From Paenibacillus brasilensis (GTDB lineage: Bacteria > Bacillota > Bacilli > Paenibacillales > Paenibacillaceae): DNA of 64,000 nucleotides. Below are positions 48,346 through 58,493 of this stretch, one piece after another. Numbering within the stretch: position 1 is the first letter of the stretch; the number at the start of each line of letters is the position of its first letter. The stretch covers positions 2,397,501-2,461,500 of the forward strand of contig NZ_CP045298.1 of assembly GCF_009363115.1 (NCBI RefSeq), written 5' to 3'. The notes beneath the pieces were generated by a model. It was not told the origin of the DNA and searched no databases. It saw only the letters and a program-made list of their open reading frames with translations. A program made the translations under genes and the position numbers.

Positions 48346-49344
48346 ATGAATCAAGATCTACATATTCACGGGTTGAGTAAAACCTTCGGTCATATGACCG
48401 CATTGCACGAGACCAATCTGCTTGTGCGGCGGGGAAAATTCACAACACTGCTCGGTCCGTCCGGCTGTGGGAAAACAACGCTTCTGCGCATGATCGCTGG
48501 GCTGGAGACGCCAGATAGCGGCATGGTCACGTTGGGGGAGGAAATTCTATTTTCGGCTGAACGTAAAAAGGATGTGCCTGCACATCTTCGTCATTTCGGC
48601 ATGGTATTTCAGGACTTTGCGCTGTGGCCCCATATGACGGTGTTTGAAAATGTGGCCTTCGGCCTGCGTGCAGGCAAACAGGCTAAACTTCCCGGTGGCG
48701 GGCGTGCCAAGGAGCTGCGGGCGGTGGTGCTAGAGGCACTGGACAAGGTCAGACTATCGGGGATGGAAGGTAGGTATCCCCATGAGTTGTCCGGCGGACA
48801 GCAGCAACGGGTCGCCTTTGCCCGCGCCGTTGCCGTTCGGCCCCGGCTTGTATTGTTCGATGAGCCACTCAGTGCACTGGATGCGGTGCTGCGGGAGGAA
48901 ATGCGCATCGAAATGCTTTCACTGGTACGCGATCTGGGTCTGACCGCCCTGTACGTCACCCATGATCAAGTCGAGGCGATGTCGATGTCTGATGAGGTGG
49001 TCGTCATGAAAAACGGACATATATTACAGACGGGAACGCCAGAGGAAATCTATGGTCGTCCATCTCATCCAGAGGTGGCGAGGTTTATCGGTAAATCGAA
49101 CTGGCTACAGCCGGAGCGGATGCTATTCCGCCCTGAGCATGTGCGCTGGCAACAGGATCAAGTGGACCAGCACGCTTTTACAGTAGAGGTTCAGCATGTC
49201 AGCTATGTGGGGGATCGGTATGAGATCCGTATACTGGCTGAGAATGGAGAGCTATGGAGCGCTTATCATTCGACCCGTTTGTCCATAGGATCACGAAAGC
49301 AAATTTGGGTATCACCGCAGTACATCCACCAACTCGAACCATAG
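48346..49344 (+). CDS. ABC importer ATP-binding protein (FbpC/PhnT type)
   Basis: A 332-aa ATPase with Walker A GPSGCGKTT, Q-loop, signature ELSGGQQQR and Walker B LVLFDEPLSALD, then the H-loop. A C-terminal TOBE-like domain (about residues 255-332) marks the iron(III)/2-aminoethylphosphonate/spermidine class. It is the first gene of a four-gene operon with binding protein, permease and a beta-CASP hydrolase. Iron versus phosphonate substrate is not decided by the sequence. Confidence 0.92.
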   Translation: MNQDLHIHGLSKTFGHMTALHETNLLVRRGKFTTLLGPSGCGKTTLLRMIAGLETPDSGMVTLGEEILFSAERKKDVPAHLRHFGMVFQDFALWPHMTVFENVAFGLRAGKQAKLPGGGRAKELRAVVLEALDKVRLSGMEGRYPHELSGGQQQRVAFARAVAVRPRLVLFDEPLSALDAVLREEMRIEMLSLVRDLGLTALYVTHDQVEAMSMSDEVVVMKNGHILQTGTPEEIYGRPSHPEVARFIGKSNWLQPERMLFRPEHVRWQQDQVDQHAFTVEVQHVSYVGDRYEIRILAENGELWSAYHSTRLSIGSRKQIWVSPQYIHQLEP

Positions 49345-49363
49345 GAAAAGGGGTAAACACAAG

Positions 49364-50434
49364 ATGATGAACAGGCACGTTTTTCGTACAGGATGGAAAA
49401 AAGGCGCAATGCTCGCATTAACATTAACCTTCGGACTGGCTGTTGCAGGCTGTGGAGCCGCTACACCTTCTAAGGACGGAGCGCAAGCGACGGGAACAGC
49501 CGGACAAGCCGGGGCGGCATCCAGTGATAAGAAACTGGTCGTCTACAGTGCAGGCCCGGATGGGCTGGCGAAAAAGCTGGTAGCAGGCTATGAGGCGCAA
49601 AGCGGAGTTAAAGTTGAGCTATTCCAGGGGACAACCGGTAAAATTCTGGCTCGGATGGAAGCCGAGAAGACGAATCCGGTAGCAGACGTAGTGGTGCTGG
49701 CATCTCTTCCTTCTGTGCAAGGCTTGAAAAAAGATGGACTCACGCTGTCCTACCCCGAGGCCAAAAATGCGGACAAGCTGAATCCCGACTGGTCTGACAA
49801 GGAAGGCCATTATTTCAGTACCAGTGCCTCGGCGCTAGGTATTGCGTACAATACGAATCTGGTGAAGACGCCACCGACATCATGGGCCGATCTGGCAAAG
49901 CCAGAGTATAAGGACCAAGTTAACATTCCCGATCCGTCACTCTCCGGCTCGGCGCTGGATTTCATGACAGGTTATCTGAGCGCCAAGGGCGATGGGGGCT
50001 GGACGTTGTTCGAGCAGTACAAGGCTAATGGTGTTGCCATGGCTGGCGCGAATCAGGAAGCGCTGGACCCGGTCATTACCGGAGCCAAAAGCATGGTTGC
50101 AGCTGCGGTCGATTACATGACCTACAAGGCTAAAGCCAAAGGCGAGCCGATAGACATTGTTTATCCGAAGGAAGGAACAGTGATCAGCCCTCGTCCGGCG
50201 GCCATTCTCAAATCAACGCAGCATGAGCAGAATGCCAAGGCATTCATTGACTATCTGCTGTCGGACGAAGCACAGAAGCTGGTAGCGGATGCTTCCCTGC
50301 TTCCGGGCCGCACGGATGTCAAAGCCGACAAGCGTGCCAACCTGGATGAGATCCCTTTGCTGAACACCCGTTGGGAATGGATGGGTGAGCACGGGCCTGA
50401 CGTGACCGAGAAGTTCACGCAAATATTTAAGTAA
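49364..50434 (+). CDS. ABC importer substrate-binding lipoprotein
   Basis: A 356-aa extracytoplasmic binding protein with lipobox LAVAGCG (Cys near residue 29), an Ala/Gly-rich linker and a type II binding fold (KLVVYSAGPDGLAKKL, then FQGTTGKILARMEAE). This pattern is shared by iron(III) (FbpA/AfuA) and 2-aminoethylphosphonate (PhnS) binders. The conserved tyrosine pair used by FbpA for iron is not clearly present by eye, which slightly favours a non-iron ligand. It begins 20 bp after the ATPase gene. Confidence 0.9.
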   Translation: MMNRHVFRTGWKKGAMLALTLTFGLAVAGCGAATPSKDGAQATGTAGQAGAASSDKKLVVYSAGPDGLAKKLVAGYEAQSGVKVELFQGTTGKILARMEAEKTNPVADVVVLASLPSVQGLKKDGLTLSYPEAKNADKLNPDWSDKEGHYFSTSASALGIAYNTNLVKTPPTSWADLAKPEYKDQVNIPDPSLSGSALDFMTGYLSAKGDGGWTLFEQYKANGVAMAGANQEALDPVITGAKSMVAAAVDYMTYKAKAKGEPIDIVYPKEGTVISPRPAAILKSTQHEQNAKAFIDYLLSDEAQKLVADASLLPGRTDVKADKRANLDEIPLLNTRWEWMGEHGPDVTEKFTQIFK

Positions 50435-50438
50435 GCGG

Positions 50439-52109
50439 ATGGGAGTCCTATCTGTCAAACAGATCAGAGCGTGGTGTCTGATGCTTGCTCTGATCGCGCT
50501 TGCTTTTCTGATCGTCATGCCGTTGCTGCAAATTTTTATCCAAAGTGTATATGCGGATGGGACATTTCAATGGACGGCACCTTTGCGGACGTTGGCTGAA
50601 TCCCGATTTGCGGGTGTTCTGTTCAACTCCATTTGGCTGGGTATCTGTGTTATTGCCGGGACGACTGTACTTGCACTTCCGTTGGCATGGATCATGTCCA
50701 ACACTTGTCTTGCAAGGTGGCGCTGGTTGGACGTGGTGCTGCTGATTCCGTTTATGACCCCGCCCTATATCGGGTCCATGGGCTGGATTTTGTTTATGCA
50801 AAAAAACGGGTATCTGGCGCAGCTGCTTCCCGAGCTTCATGTTTTAACGCCGTCCTTTTTTAGCTTTGGCGGCATGGTGATGATCATGAGTCTGCATCTG
50901 TTTCCATTCTTATACCTGCTGCTGCGTGGTGCGCTGCTAAGAATTGGCGGTAGCCTGGAAGAAGCGGGTGCTGTGATGGGCGGCAGCTTTTGGTACAGAT
51001 TCCGCCGGATCATTTTACCCCTGCTGCTATCGGCTTACGGAATGGGGGCATTGCTTATTTTCGTCAAAACGATTGCGGAGTTTGGTACCCCCGCCACCTT
51101 TGGACGGCGTATCGGATATGAGGTCATGACATCGGAAATTCACAAATATATTTCCAGCTGGCCGATTGACTTTGGCAAGGCAACGTCACTGGCCTCGGTG
51201 CTGCTAACGGCCTGTCTGCTGGTCTGGTATGTGCAATCAGTAATCAATCGCAAATACACGTATAGACTGGTTGGGGGCAAAGGCTCTCGTCCTTCCCGTC
51301 TTCGTGTATCGGGTTGGACAACAGGGCTAAGTGTTGCCTTTATTCTATTATTGCTTATTGCGTCTATTGGCATCCCTTATTTCTCTATCATCGCTGCTTC
51401 TACCATGAAGCTAAGGGGAATCGGGCTGGCCTGGAACAACTTTACACTCGATTATTACAGGGAGCTGCTGTCTTGGGGATCGGAAAGCATGGAGGCGTTG
51501 CTGAATAGCGTATTTCTGTCTTTGGGCGCGTCGACGATTGCCGCCCTGCTAGGCACATGGTTTGCGCTTGTTGTGGGACAATCACGTTCCGTGCTTCAGC
51601 GGACGGTGGATGCCTTCAGCCTGCTGCCGAACACAGTCCCGGGGATTGTGATGGTCGTCGGCCTTATTTTATGGTGGAACTCGCCATGGATGCCCATTCC
51701 GTTGTACAACACTTACGGCATGGTTATTCTGACGTATGTGATCTTGTTTGTACCTTATACCGTTCAATATGTAAAAAGCGCCTTTACGCAGGTGGACACA
51801 GCCCTTTTTCAGGCAGGCCAGGTGTTTGGCGGACGTCCGTTTTACGTATTCCGCCGGATTATGTTACCGCTGATTTTGCCGGGGATGCTGGCGGGCTGGA
51901 TGATGACCTTCACCATTGCCTCGCGCGAACTGGTGGGTTCATTACTGATTCTGCCACCATCCGTTCAGACGTCTGCGACCTACATCTTTGCTCAGTTTGA
52001 ACAGGGACAGGTGTCGCTCGGCATGGCGATGGCAGTCATATCGGTCGGGTTGACTACCCTGCTGCTGATGGTGATGGAGAGCCTAAACTCGCAGAGAAAG
52101 TGGAAATGA
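50439..52109 (+). CDS. ABC importer permease, fused FbpB type
   Basis: A 556-aa double permease with about twelve membrane helices and two EAA motifs: EEAGAVMGGSFWYRFRRIILP in pieces near residue 170 and AGQVFGGRPFYVFRRIMLP near 460. Both halves dock onto the ATPase dimer. It starts 4 bp after the binding-protein gene, and its stop overlaps the next start (ATGA). Confidence 0.92.
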   Translation: MGVLSVKQIRAWCLMLALIALAFLIVMPLLQIFIQSVYADGTFQWTAPLRTLAESRFAGVLFNSIWLGICVIAGTTVLALPLAWIMSNTCLARWRWLDVVLLIPFMTPPYIGSMGWILFMQKNGYLAQLLPELHVLTPSFFSFGGMVMIMSLHLFPFLYLLLRGALLRIGGSLEEAGAVMGGSFWYRFRRIILPLLLSAYGMGALLIFVKTIAEFGTPATFGRRIGYEVMTSEIHKYISSWPIDFGKATSLASVLLTACLLVWYVQSVINRKYTYRLVGGKGSRPSRLRVSGWTTGLSVAFILLLLIASIGIPYFSIIAASTMKLRGIGLAWNNFTLDYYRELLSWGSESMEALLNSVFLSLGASTIAALLGTWFALVVGQSRSVLQRTVDAFSLLPNTVPGIVMVVGLILWWNSPWMPIPLYNTYGMVILTYVILFVPYTVQYVKSAFTQVDTALFQAGQVFGGRPFYVFRRIMLPLILPGMLAGWMMTFTIASRELVGSLLILPPSVQTSATYIFAQFEQGQVSLGMAMAVISVGLTTLLLMVMESLNSQRKWK

Positions 52110-53506
52110 CGATGACCAAGCTTAGAATTTGGGGCGGAGCGGGCGAACATGGCCGCTCCTGCTATGTTTTTGAAGGAGAGCAGCACCGTATTATGCTGGA
52201 TTGTGGAGTGAAAAAGGAAGGAATCGGACAATACCCTGTATTCCCGCCTCAGGAGGCGCAGGGACTATCTGCTGTATTGCTGTCCCATGCGCATGAAGAT
52301 CACTCGATGGCTCTACCCTTACTTTATAAGTATGGATACCGGGGAGAGGTCTGGACGACCAAGGCTACCGTAGAGCAGTTGGATTCCTATTTTTGCTCCT
52401 GGCATTCTTATGTAGCATCGAGAGGTGGACAACTGCCGTACGATGAGCGGGATATTAAAGCTATTACATACCGTTATCTGGAGGATGAAGCGCCGTCAGG
52501 TGTATGGCGGGAGATTTGTCCGGGTGTACAAATCATATGGGGGCGCAGCGGGCATTTGGCTGGTGCAGTGTGGTTTGGAGTAGAACTGGAAGGAAAGCGA
52601 CTGTTCTTTTCGGGCGATTACAGCCGAGAATCCGAGCTGCTCGCTGCGGATACGCCAAGCATGGGCGCGGGGAAAAGTGTACCTGACCATCTTGGAATGA
52701 TGCCGGATATCAATCTGGCGGATATCGCCATAATGGATAATGCCTATGGCATGGATAAGGACCCGCAGGCTGTGAAGCTGGAGCGGCTGCGGGCCGAGCT
52801 GGGGCGGATATTAGCATCTAAGGGCCATGTGTTACTGCCTGTGCCTGCCTTTGGCCGGGGACAGGAGCTGATCGTTTGGACCAGGGAGCAGTTCCCCGGA
52901 CAGACCTTAATTATAGAGCCGGATATATGGCAGGGGTTGCAGCGTTTAAGCAGCTTGAGAGAATGGCTGCGTCCGGAGGCTCTTGTGCGAATAGAACAGG
53001 TGCTGAGTGATGACAGCGTGTTTGTACCCCGTAATCATGCGGAACGAATAAGGTTACTGGAACAGAATGCGGCGGCCATTATCGTAACAGGAGACGGCAT
53101 GATGGACTCACCACGCGCACGCTGGTACTATCAGTACCTGTCTGACCACCCGAGTTTGGGTGGTGATACAGACGATGGAAAAATCAACAACAATGGAGTT
53201 GTTTTGACCGGGCATGCTTCAAGGGGGTCTTTTGGTAAACATCTACTGGATTGCACGAGTCAGAAAACGGATCAAAAGGACCGCTGTACCGTTCGGCATG
53301 TAATTTACAAGGTGCATCAGGGAGTGTCGGATGTGAAGCATATGCTGGAGCGATTGCCCAGCAAGCAGGTTGTGCTCGTTCATGCACCGAAATCGCAGAC
53401 CGATCTAGTATGTGATGAACTGATAAAAGAAGGCTGGATCGAACGTGGCGAAGGGTCTGTAAAAGCTATTTACTCGCTTGAGCCGTGCGCAACGTTAAAG
53501 GCCTAG
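52106..53506 (+). CDS. MBL-fold beta-CASP-type hydrolase
   Basis: A 466-aa protein of the metallo-beta-lactamase/beta-CASP group, whose known members are RNA or DNA nucleases. The metal motif LSHAHEDH (HxHxDH) is near residue 55, with GHLAGA, FSGDYS, an inserted beta-CASP region (about residues 210-380) including PVPAFGRGQELI, and C-terminal TGHASRGSFG and VLVHAPK motifs. Start ATG 52106 overlaps the permease stop as ATGA, so translation is coupled to the importer. A nuclease-type hydrolase in an importer operon is unexpected; it might act on an imported phosphate- or phosphonate-containing compound. This is inference. Confidence 0.88.
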   Translation: MTMTKLRIWGGAGEHGRSCYVFEGEQHRIMLDCGVKKEGIGQYPVFPPQEAQGLSAVLLSHAHEDHSMALPLLYKYGYRGEVWTTKATVEQLDSYFCSWHSYVASRGGQLPYDERDIKAITYRYLEDEAPSGVWREICPGVQIIWGRSGHLAGAVWFGVELEGKRLFFSGDYSRESELLAADTPSMGAGKSVPDHLGMMPDINLADIAIMDNAYGMDKDPQAVKLERLRAELGRILASKGHVLLPVPAFGRGQELIVWTREQFPGQTLIIEPDIWQGLQRLSSLREWLRPEALVRIEQVLSDDSVFVPRNHAERIRLLEQNAAAIIVTGDGMMDSPRARWYYQYLSDHPSLGGDTDDGKINNNGVVLTGHASRGSFGKHLLDCTSQKTDQKDRCTVRHVIYKVHQGVSDVKHMLERLPSKQVVLVHAPKSQTDLVCDELIKEGWIERGEGSVKAIYSLEPCATLKA

Positions 53507-53544
53507 CTGTTCCTGTGGCTTCGAAAATTCTTCAAACTGTATCA

Positions 53545-54705
53545 TTACTTAGTTCCCTCCTGCATTAATCGGAAGGCATCCACTTCTCCAAGCTTGGTGG
53601 AGATAGAGCTGCGTCCATTGCTTTTACGAAGGCGTAGCGGTGTGGCGGTGCGTTTGAGCAGTGCTTTGATCTCCGCCGGCTCCAGTTCCGGTCTGAGTGA
53701 AAGGAGAAGCGCGATGCTTCCGGTGACATGGGAAGTAGCCATAGAGGTGCCGCTCATTTCGTGATGCCTGCCGTGTATCCAGGAGGATATGATTTTCTCG
53801 CCAGGTGCGTACACGTCTACAAATTGTCCCCGATTGCTAAAAGGTGCGATGCGTCTGTATTTATCGGTAGCTCCAACCGAGATGGTCTGGGAATAGCGAG
53901 CCGGGTAGTCAATAGCTCGACGCTTGCCTTCATTGCCCGAAGAAGCCACGATCACGATCCCGTTATGATAGGCTTTATTCACCATATCAAGCAGTGCCTT
54001 GCTGCGTGACTTCATGCCAAAGCTCATATTGATGATATCGACACGGTTTAGCACACACCAGTCGATACCGAGAATAATGTCGGAGACGTAGGCGGCTCCG
54101 TTATGGTCAAACGCTTTTACAGGATGAATCAAAGCCCTCGGCGCTACGCCGACCATACCCTCATCATAGTTGGAAGCAGCGATAGTACCGGCAATGTGAG
54201 TTCCGTGACCGTTATCGTCATAGGGTAACATCGTCCGATTAAGCAAATTAATACCTCTGGCAAGAGAATAACGAAGATCAGGATGTTGAAAATCGGCTCC
54301 TGTGTCGATCACCCCGATTCTGACCCGATTGCCTGTGGAGGAAGGCCAAGCCTTGTATGCACGGACCTGCTTGACTCCCCAAGGCATGGGAAGGTTTCTC
54401 TCTGCTTTCGGTATATGGGCTGTTTCTGCGTGAATCTTCATGCGCGTATCTTCTTCAACGGTAACACCGTTGTGATATTTGCCCAGCCTGTCTCCCCCTG
54501 GAAGGGGGGCGATGAGAGCGCGGATCAGTCGGGCCGGTTGCACTTGTCGTAATCCCGCGAGCTCAGGTTTCAGCTTCCTGAGATAGGACAGGCATTCCCG
54601 GTATTGATGAGGTTTATCGAACGTAATGATCTGTTTGTGCCGTCCACTGCCGGACGGCTCCGAAATACCCTCATGCAAACGCTGCAAAAAACCAGGATAG
54701 TCCAT
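53545..54705 (-). CDS. subtilisin-like serine protease (S8) without classical signal peptide
   Basis: A 386-aa subtilase with catalytic Asp in IGVIDTGAD, His in NGHGTHIAGT, oxyanion Asn region SSGNEG and Ser in GTSMATSHVTG. A region of about 120 residues before the catalytic domain could be an I9-like propeptide. No signal peptide precedes it. ATG 54705 is chosen for its GGAGGAGG site. Longer frames upstream to 54996 are rejected because they are Cys-rich and cross terminator hairpins. It may be intracellular or exported unconventionally. Confidence 0.9.
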   Translation of the reverse strand: MDYPGFLQRLHEGISEPSGSGRHKQIITFDKPHQYRECLSYLRKLKPELAGLRQVQPARLIRALIAPLPGGDRLGKYHNGVTVEEDTRMKIHAETAHIPKAERNLPMPWGVKQVRAYKAWPSSTGNRVRIGVIDTGADFQHPDLRYSLARGINLLNRTMLPYDDNGHGTHIAGTIAASNYDEGMVGVAPRALIHPVKAFDHNGAAYVSDIILGIDWCVLNRVDIINMSFGMKSRSKALLDMVNKAYHNGIVIVASSGNEGKRRAIDYPARYSQTISVGATDKYRRIAPFSNRGQFVDVYAPGEKIISSWIHGRHHEMSGTSMATSHVTGSIALLLSLRPELEPAEIKALLKRTATPLRLRKSNGRSSISTKLGEVDAFRLMQEGTK

Positions 54706-55111
54706 TTGAGACGGTCCTCCTCCGATGAGCCATGCTGAGGTATTGTATGAGCAAGCGTCAGCGCCTGCATGGGGAACCTGCCCCTTTTTTATGGAAATAG
54801 GCCTGCTTGTCGTGTCAAAGTGTTGGAGGACACATACGATACATGGAGGGCATAAGCTCTTGTGCAACAACTTTGGGGGACAGCTCCCGGAGTGGGTACA
54901 GTCGAAGACGGGGGGGACCCCGTCTTTTTTACATGTGTGGTCTTGTCCATGGGGATATTCCTGGAATTTGTGCCGATACCCATGTTTAACTTGCAATTTG
55001 CTTCCAAATAGGTTTTACTTAGTTTTGATAATGGATATGTTAGTATTGCATGTATCGTGTATGCTCTGAAACATGTTCTTGTGAATTACGTGTGAGAGGA
55101 AGTGTCCCTAG
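54706..55111 (+). other. rpoE upstream region with two terminator hairpins
   Basis: Two plus-strand terminator-like hairpins occur: ggggaacctgcccctttttt (54773-54792) and a gacgggg / ccccgtc stem with T-run (54906-54937). No protein gene lies before either on this strand. A short RNA or an attenuated leader for rpoE is possible. A 48-codon frame from ATG 54842 spans the second hairpin and is not convincing. Confidence 0.45.
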
Positions 55112-55660
55112 GTGAGTACCCCACTCAACTTAAAGATTGACCCGGAGAAAGTCCACGAGATCCCGATGGTGGATTTGGCATTTATGGTTTTGAAAGCGGC
55201 CAATACTCCATATTATTACCGTGACCTGATGAATGAAGTCGCCAAATTGCGTGGCTTGTCCGATGAAGAAATTAATGACGTAATTGCTCAGCTATATACT
55301 GAAATCAACATTGACGGGCGTTTTGCCTGTGTCGGTACGAATCTGTGGGGCCTGAAACGTTGGTATCCGGTGGATAAATCCGAAGATGCCCTGACAGGCG
55401 CCAAGCGCCCTCGTATTATTAACGACGAAGACGATGACGACGAAGACGACTATCATGAGGAAGAAGAAACCTACAACTCTGATGACGACTTCGATGCAGA
55501 TAGTGAAGACGAGGACGGCGAAGATGAGCTGTTCGACGGTGAAGATGACGATAGTGATGAAGACGTAGTCATAGACGACGAAGACCTCAGTGATGAGGAC
55601 GATACAGAAGATGAAAATGACGATGATTCGTTGGATGACGACGATGATTCGCTTCGCTAG
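55112..55660 (+). CDS. rpoE: RNA polymerase delta subunit
   Basis: Delta helps core polymerase recycle and raises sensitivity to initiating NTP levels. The 182-aa protein has the N-terminal HARE-HTH domain (about residues 10-90, PYYYRDLMNEVAKLRGL in part) and a long Asp/Glu tail (about 105-182) typical of RpoE. The start is GTG 55112 behind GAGGAAG. It lies before pyrG as in B. subtilis, and a strong terminator follows. Confidence 0.96.
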   Translation: MSTPLNLKIDPEKVHEIPMVDLAFMVLKAANTPYYYRDLMNEVAKLRGLSDEEINDVIAQLYTEINIDGRFACVGTNLWGLKRWYPVDKSEDALTGAKRPRIINDEDDDDEDDYHEEEETYNSDDDFDADSEDEDGEDELFDGEDDDSDEDVVIDDEDLSDEDDTEDENDDDSLDDDDDSLR

Positions 55661-55671
55661 GAACAAATCGT

Positions 55672-55697
55672 AAGGGGAGATATGCTCTCCCCTTTTT
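55672..55697 (+). terminator. rpoE terminator
   Basis: aaggggaga / tctcccctt stem with 5-nt loop and T-run. Confidence 0.93.
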
Positions 55698-55791
55698 CAT
55701 GACCGTTTTCCTGAAACCCCTCCTGATTTGAAGCTTTCGGGTGGAATCATTCCAATCTCGTGCAATGGGTAAATTAACATAGATAACTTCC

Positions 55792-55900
55792 TTGACAGGG
55801 GATTGGACACGGGGTAAACTATTGCTTGGGCTTATGATTGATTCACTTATATGTTTGCTTTTTTGTATAAAAGTGCCCCGTACTACGGGAGTGCTTTTTT
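55792..55900 (+). promoter_or_regulatory. pyrG promoter and CTP-sensing attenuator
   Basis: TTGACA (55792-55797), 17 bp, TAAACT (55815-55820), then GGGCT at 55828, the expected start site. A leader hairpin AAGTGC-CCCGT / ACGGG-A-GTGCTT (55871-55896) is followed by a T-run, a terminator before pyrG. This is the layout of B. subtilis pyrG, where low CTP makes polymerase add extra G residues at a GGGC start, and the G-tail pairs with a C-rich hairpin arm to prevent termination. Confidence 0.85.
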
Positions 55901-56058
55901 GTTTTTTATAGGGGTGTTTTCACTCATGAAAGAGGGCTAAGGGCGGCGGTATGGAAATTAAATCCGCTGCCTTCTTCATGGATGATAATCCGTGTAAACG
56001 GGTTACGATAACATCATAATGTCGCCTGAATTTTGCATTTTATCTAGGAGGGTTTTGA

Positions 56059-57663
<1,605 letters not shown>

Positions 57664-57676
57664 TACAACGACCCTT

Positions 57677-57706
57677 AAAAGACCTCTTGAGAGGTCTTTT
57701 TTTTTA
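57677..57706 (+). terminator. pyrG terminator
   Basis: aaaagacctc / gaggtctttt stem and nine-T run. Confidence 0.95.
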
Positions 57707-57754
57707 CCCCATGATTCCTGATTATGAAAGAATATTCCACAATTATGTATAAGA

Positions 57755-57784
57755 GAAGGATTTTCTTTTTGCAGGATCGAATAT
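57755..57784 (+). promoter_or_regulatory. sigma-H promoter of spo0F
   Basis: GAAGGATTT (57755-57763), exactly 12 bp, ATCGAATAT (57776-57784). Both elements match the sigma-H consensus RNAGGAWWW and RNNGAATWW. It lies 95 bp before spo0F, which is sigma-H controlled in B. subtilis. Confidence 0.85.
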
Positions 57785-57878
57785 AGTTTTAGGTATGGGA
57801 CGGATATTGTACGTCATCGGACGCTGTTATGGCAATAGCTGCATGATCCTCGTTTTAAGATCTTAGGAGGTTAAAACA

Positions 57879-58247
57879 TTGGAAAAGAAGAAAGTATTAA
57901 TCGTCGATGACCAGAATGGAATACGGATTTTACTGATGGAAGTGTTCGGGAGTGAGGGTTATGAGACCTTTCAGGCGGCGAACGGGAAAATTGCACTTGA
58001 AATTGTTGAAAAGGAACCGCCGGATTTGGTGCTGCTGGATATGAAAATTCCGGGTATGGATGGACTCGAAATTTTGAAGCATTTAAAAGCCATGAACCCT
58101 GATATCAAGGTTATTATGATGACAGCGTATGGTGAACTGGACATGATTAAAGAGGCGACGGAGCTAGGTGCGCTTATGCATTTTACCAAGCCCTTTGATA
58201 TTGACGAAATGCGAATTGCTGTGAACAAACAACTCAGGGACGACTAG
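57879..58247 (+). CDS. spo0F: sporulation phosphorelay response regulator Spo0F
   Basis: Single-domain receiver of 122 aa that takes phosphate from sensor kinases and passes it to Spo0B, then Spo0A, to start sporulation. The phospho-acceptor is Asp54 in LLDMKIPG. The acidic pair is in VDDQ, the switch Thr in [11 protein letters not shown] and the Lys in TKPFDIDEM. It is nearly collinear with B. subtilis Spo0F. The start is TTG 57879 behind TAGGAGG. It has a sigma-H promoter and its own terminator. The kinase at 13060 is a candidate input. Confidence 0.96.
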   Translation: MEKKKVLIVDDQNGIRILLMEVFGSEGYETFQAANGKIALEIVEKEPPDLVLLDMKIPGMDGLEILKHLKAMNPDIKVIMMTAYGELDMIKEATELGALMHFTKPFDIDEMRIAVNKQLRDD

Positions 58248-58265
58248 ATCAGTCATTTTGGTTAA

Positions 58266-58292
58266 GAACTCTGTTAGCAAACAGGGTTTTTT
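58266..58292 (+). terminator. spo0F terminator
   Basis: aactctgtt / aacagggtt stem with 4-nt loop and T-run. Confidence 0.85.
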
Positions 58293-58420
58293 GTTTGTGT
58301 TTATGGGAAATACTGAAAGTAAATCCTCTCCTTATACAAATCTATGATAAAACGGCGTCCTGAGCGTGATTTTTGTATGTGTTGATATGCAAAAGCTTGT
58401 TTAGTATTTAATATGGGTTG

Positions 58421-58429
58421 TGGTATAAT
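58421..58429 (+). promoter_or_regulatory. fba promoter (extended -10)
   Basis: TGG-TATAAT (TGnTATAAT) 65 bp before fba. A -35 TTAGTA at 58401 is weak, which is usual with an extended -10. Confidence 0.6.
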
Positions 58430-58493
58430 AAGCCCGTATGTGATGTCGGCTAAAAAGATAGACAAACCCAAACACCTTTAGGAGGACGTAACC

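Noticed and set aside
54842..54988. A 48-aa small gene upstream of rpoE
   Set aside because: A ribosome-like site exists, but a terminator hairpin lies within the frame and the peptide is unstructured.
54706..54996. Extension of the subtilase gene and a Cys-rich N-terminal domain
   Set aside because: The extension crosses two terminator hairpins on the other strand, while a strong GGAGGAGG site precedes ATG 54705.
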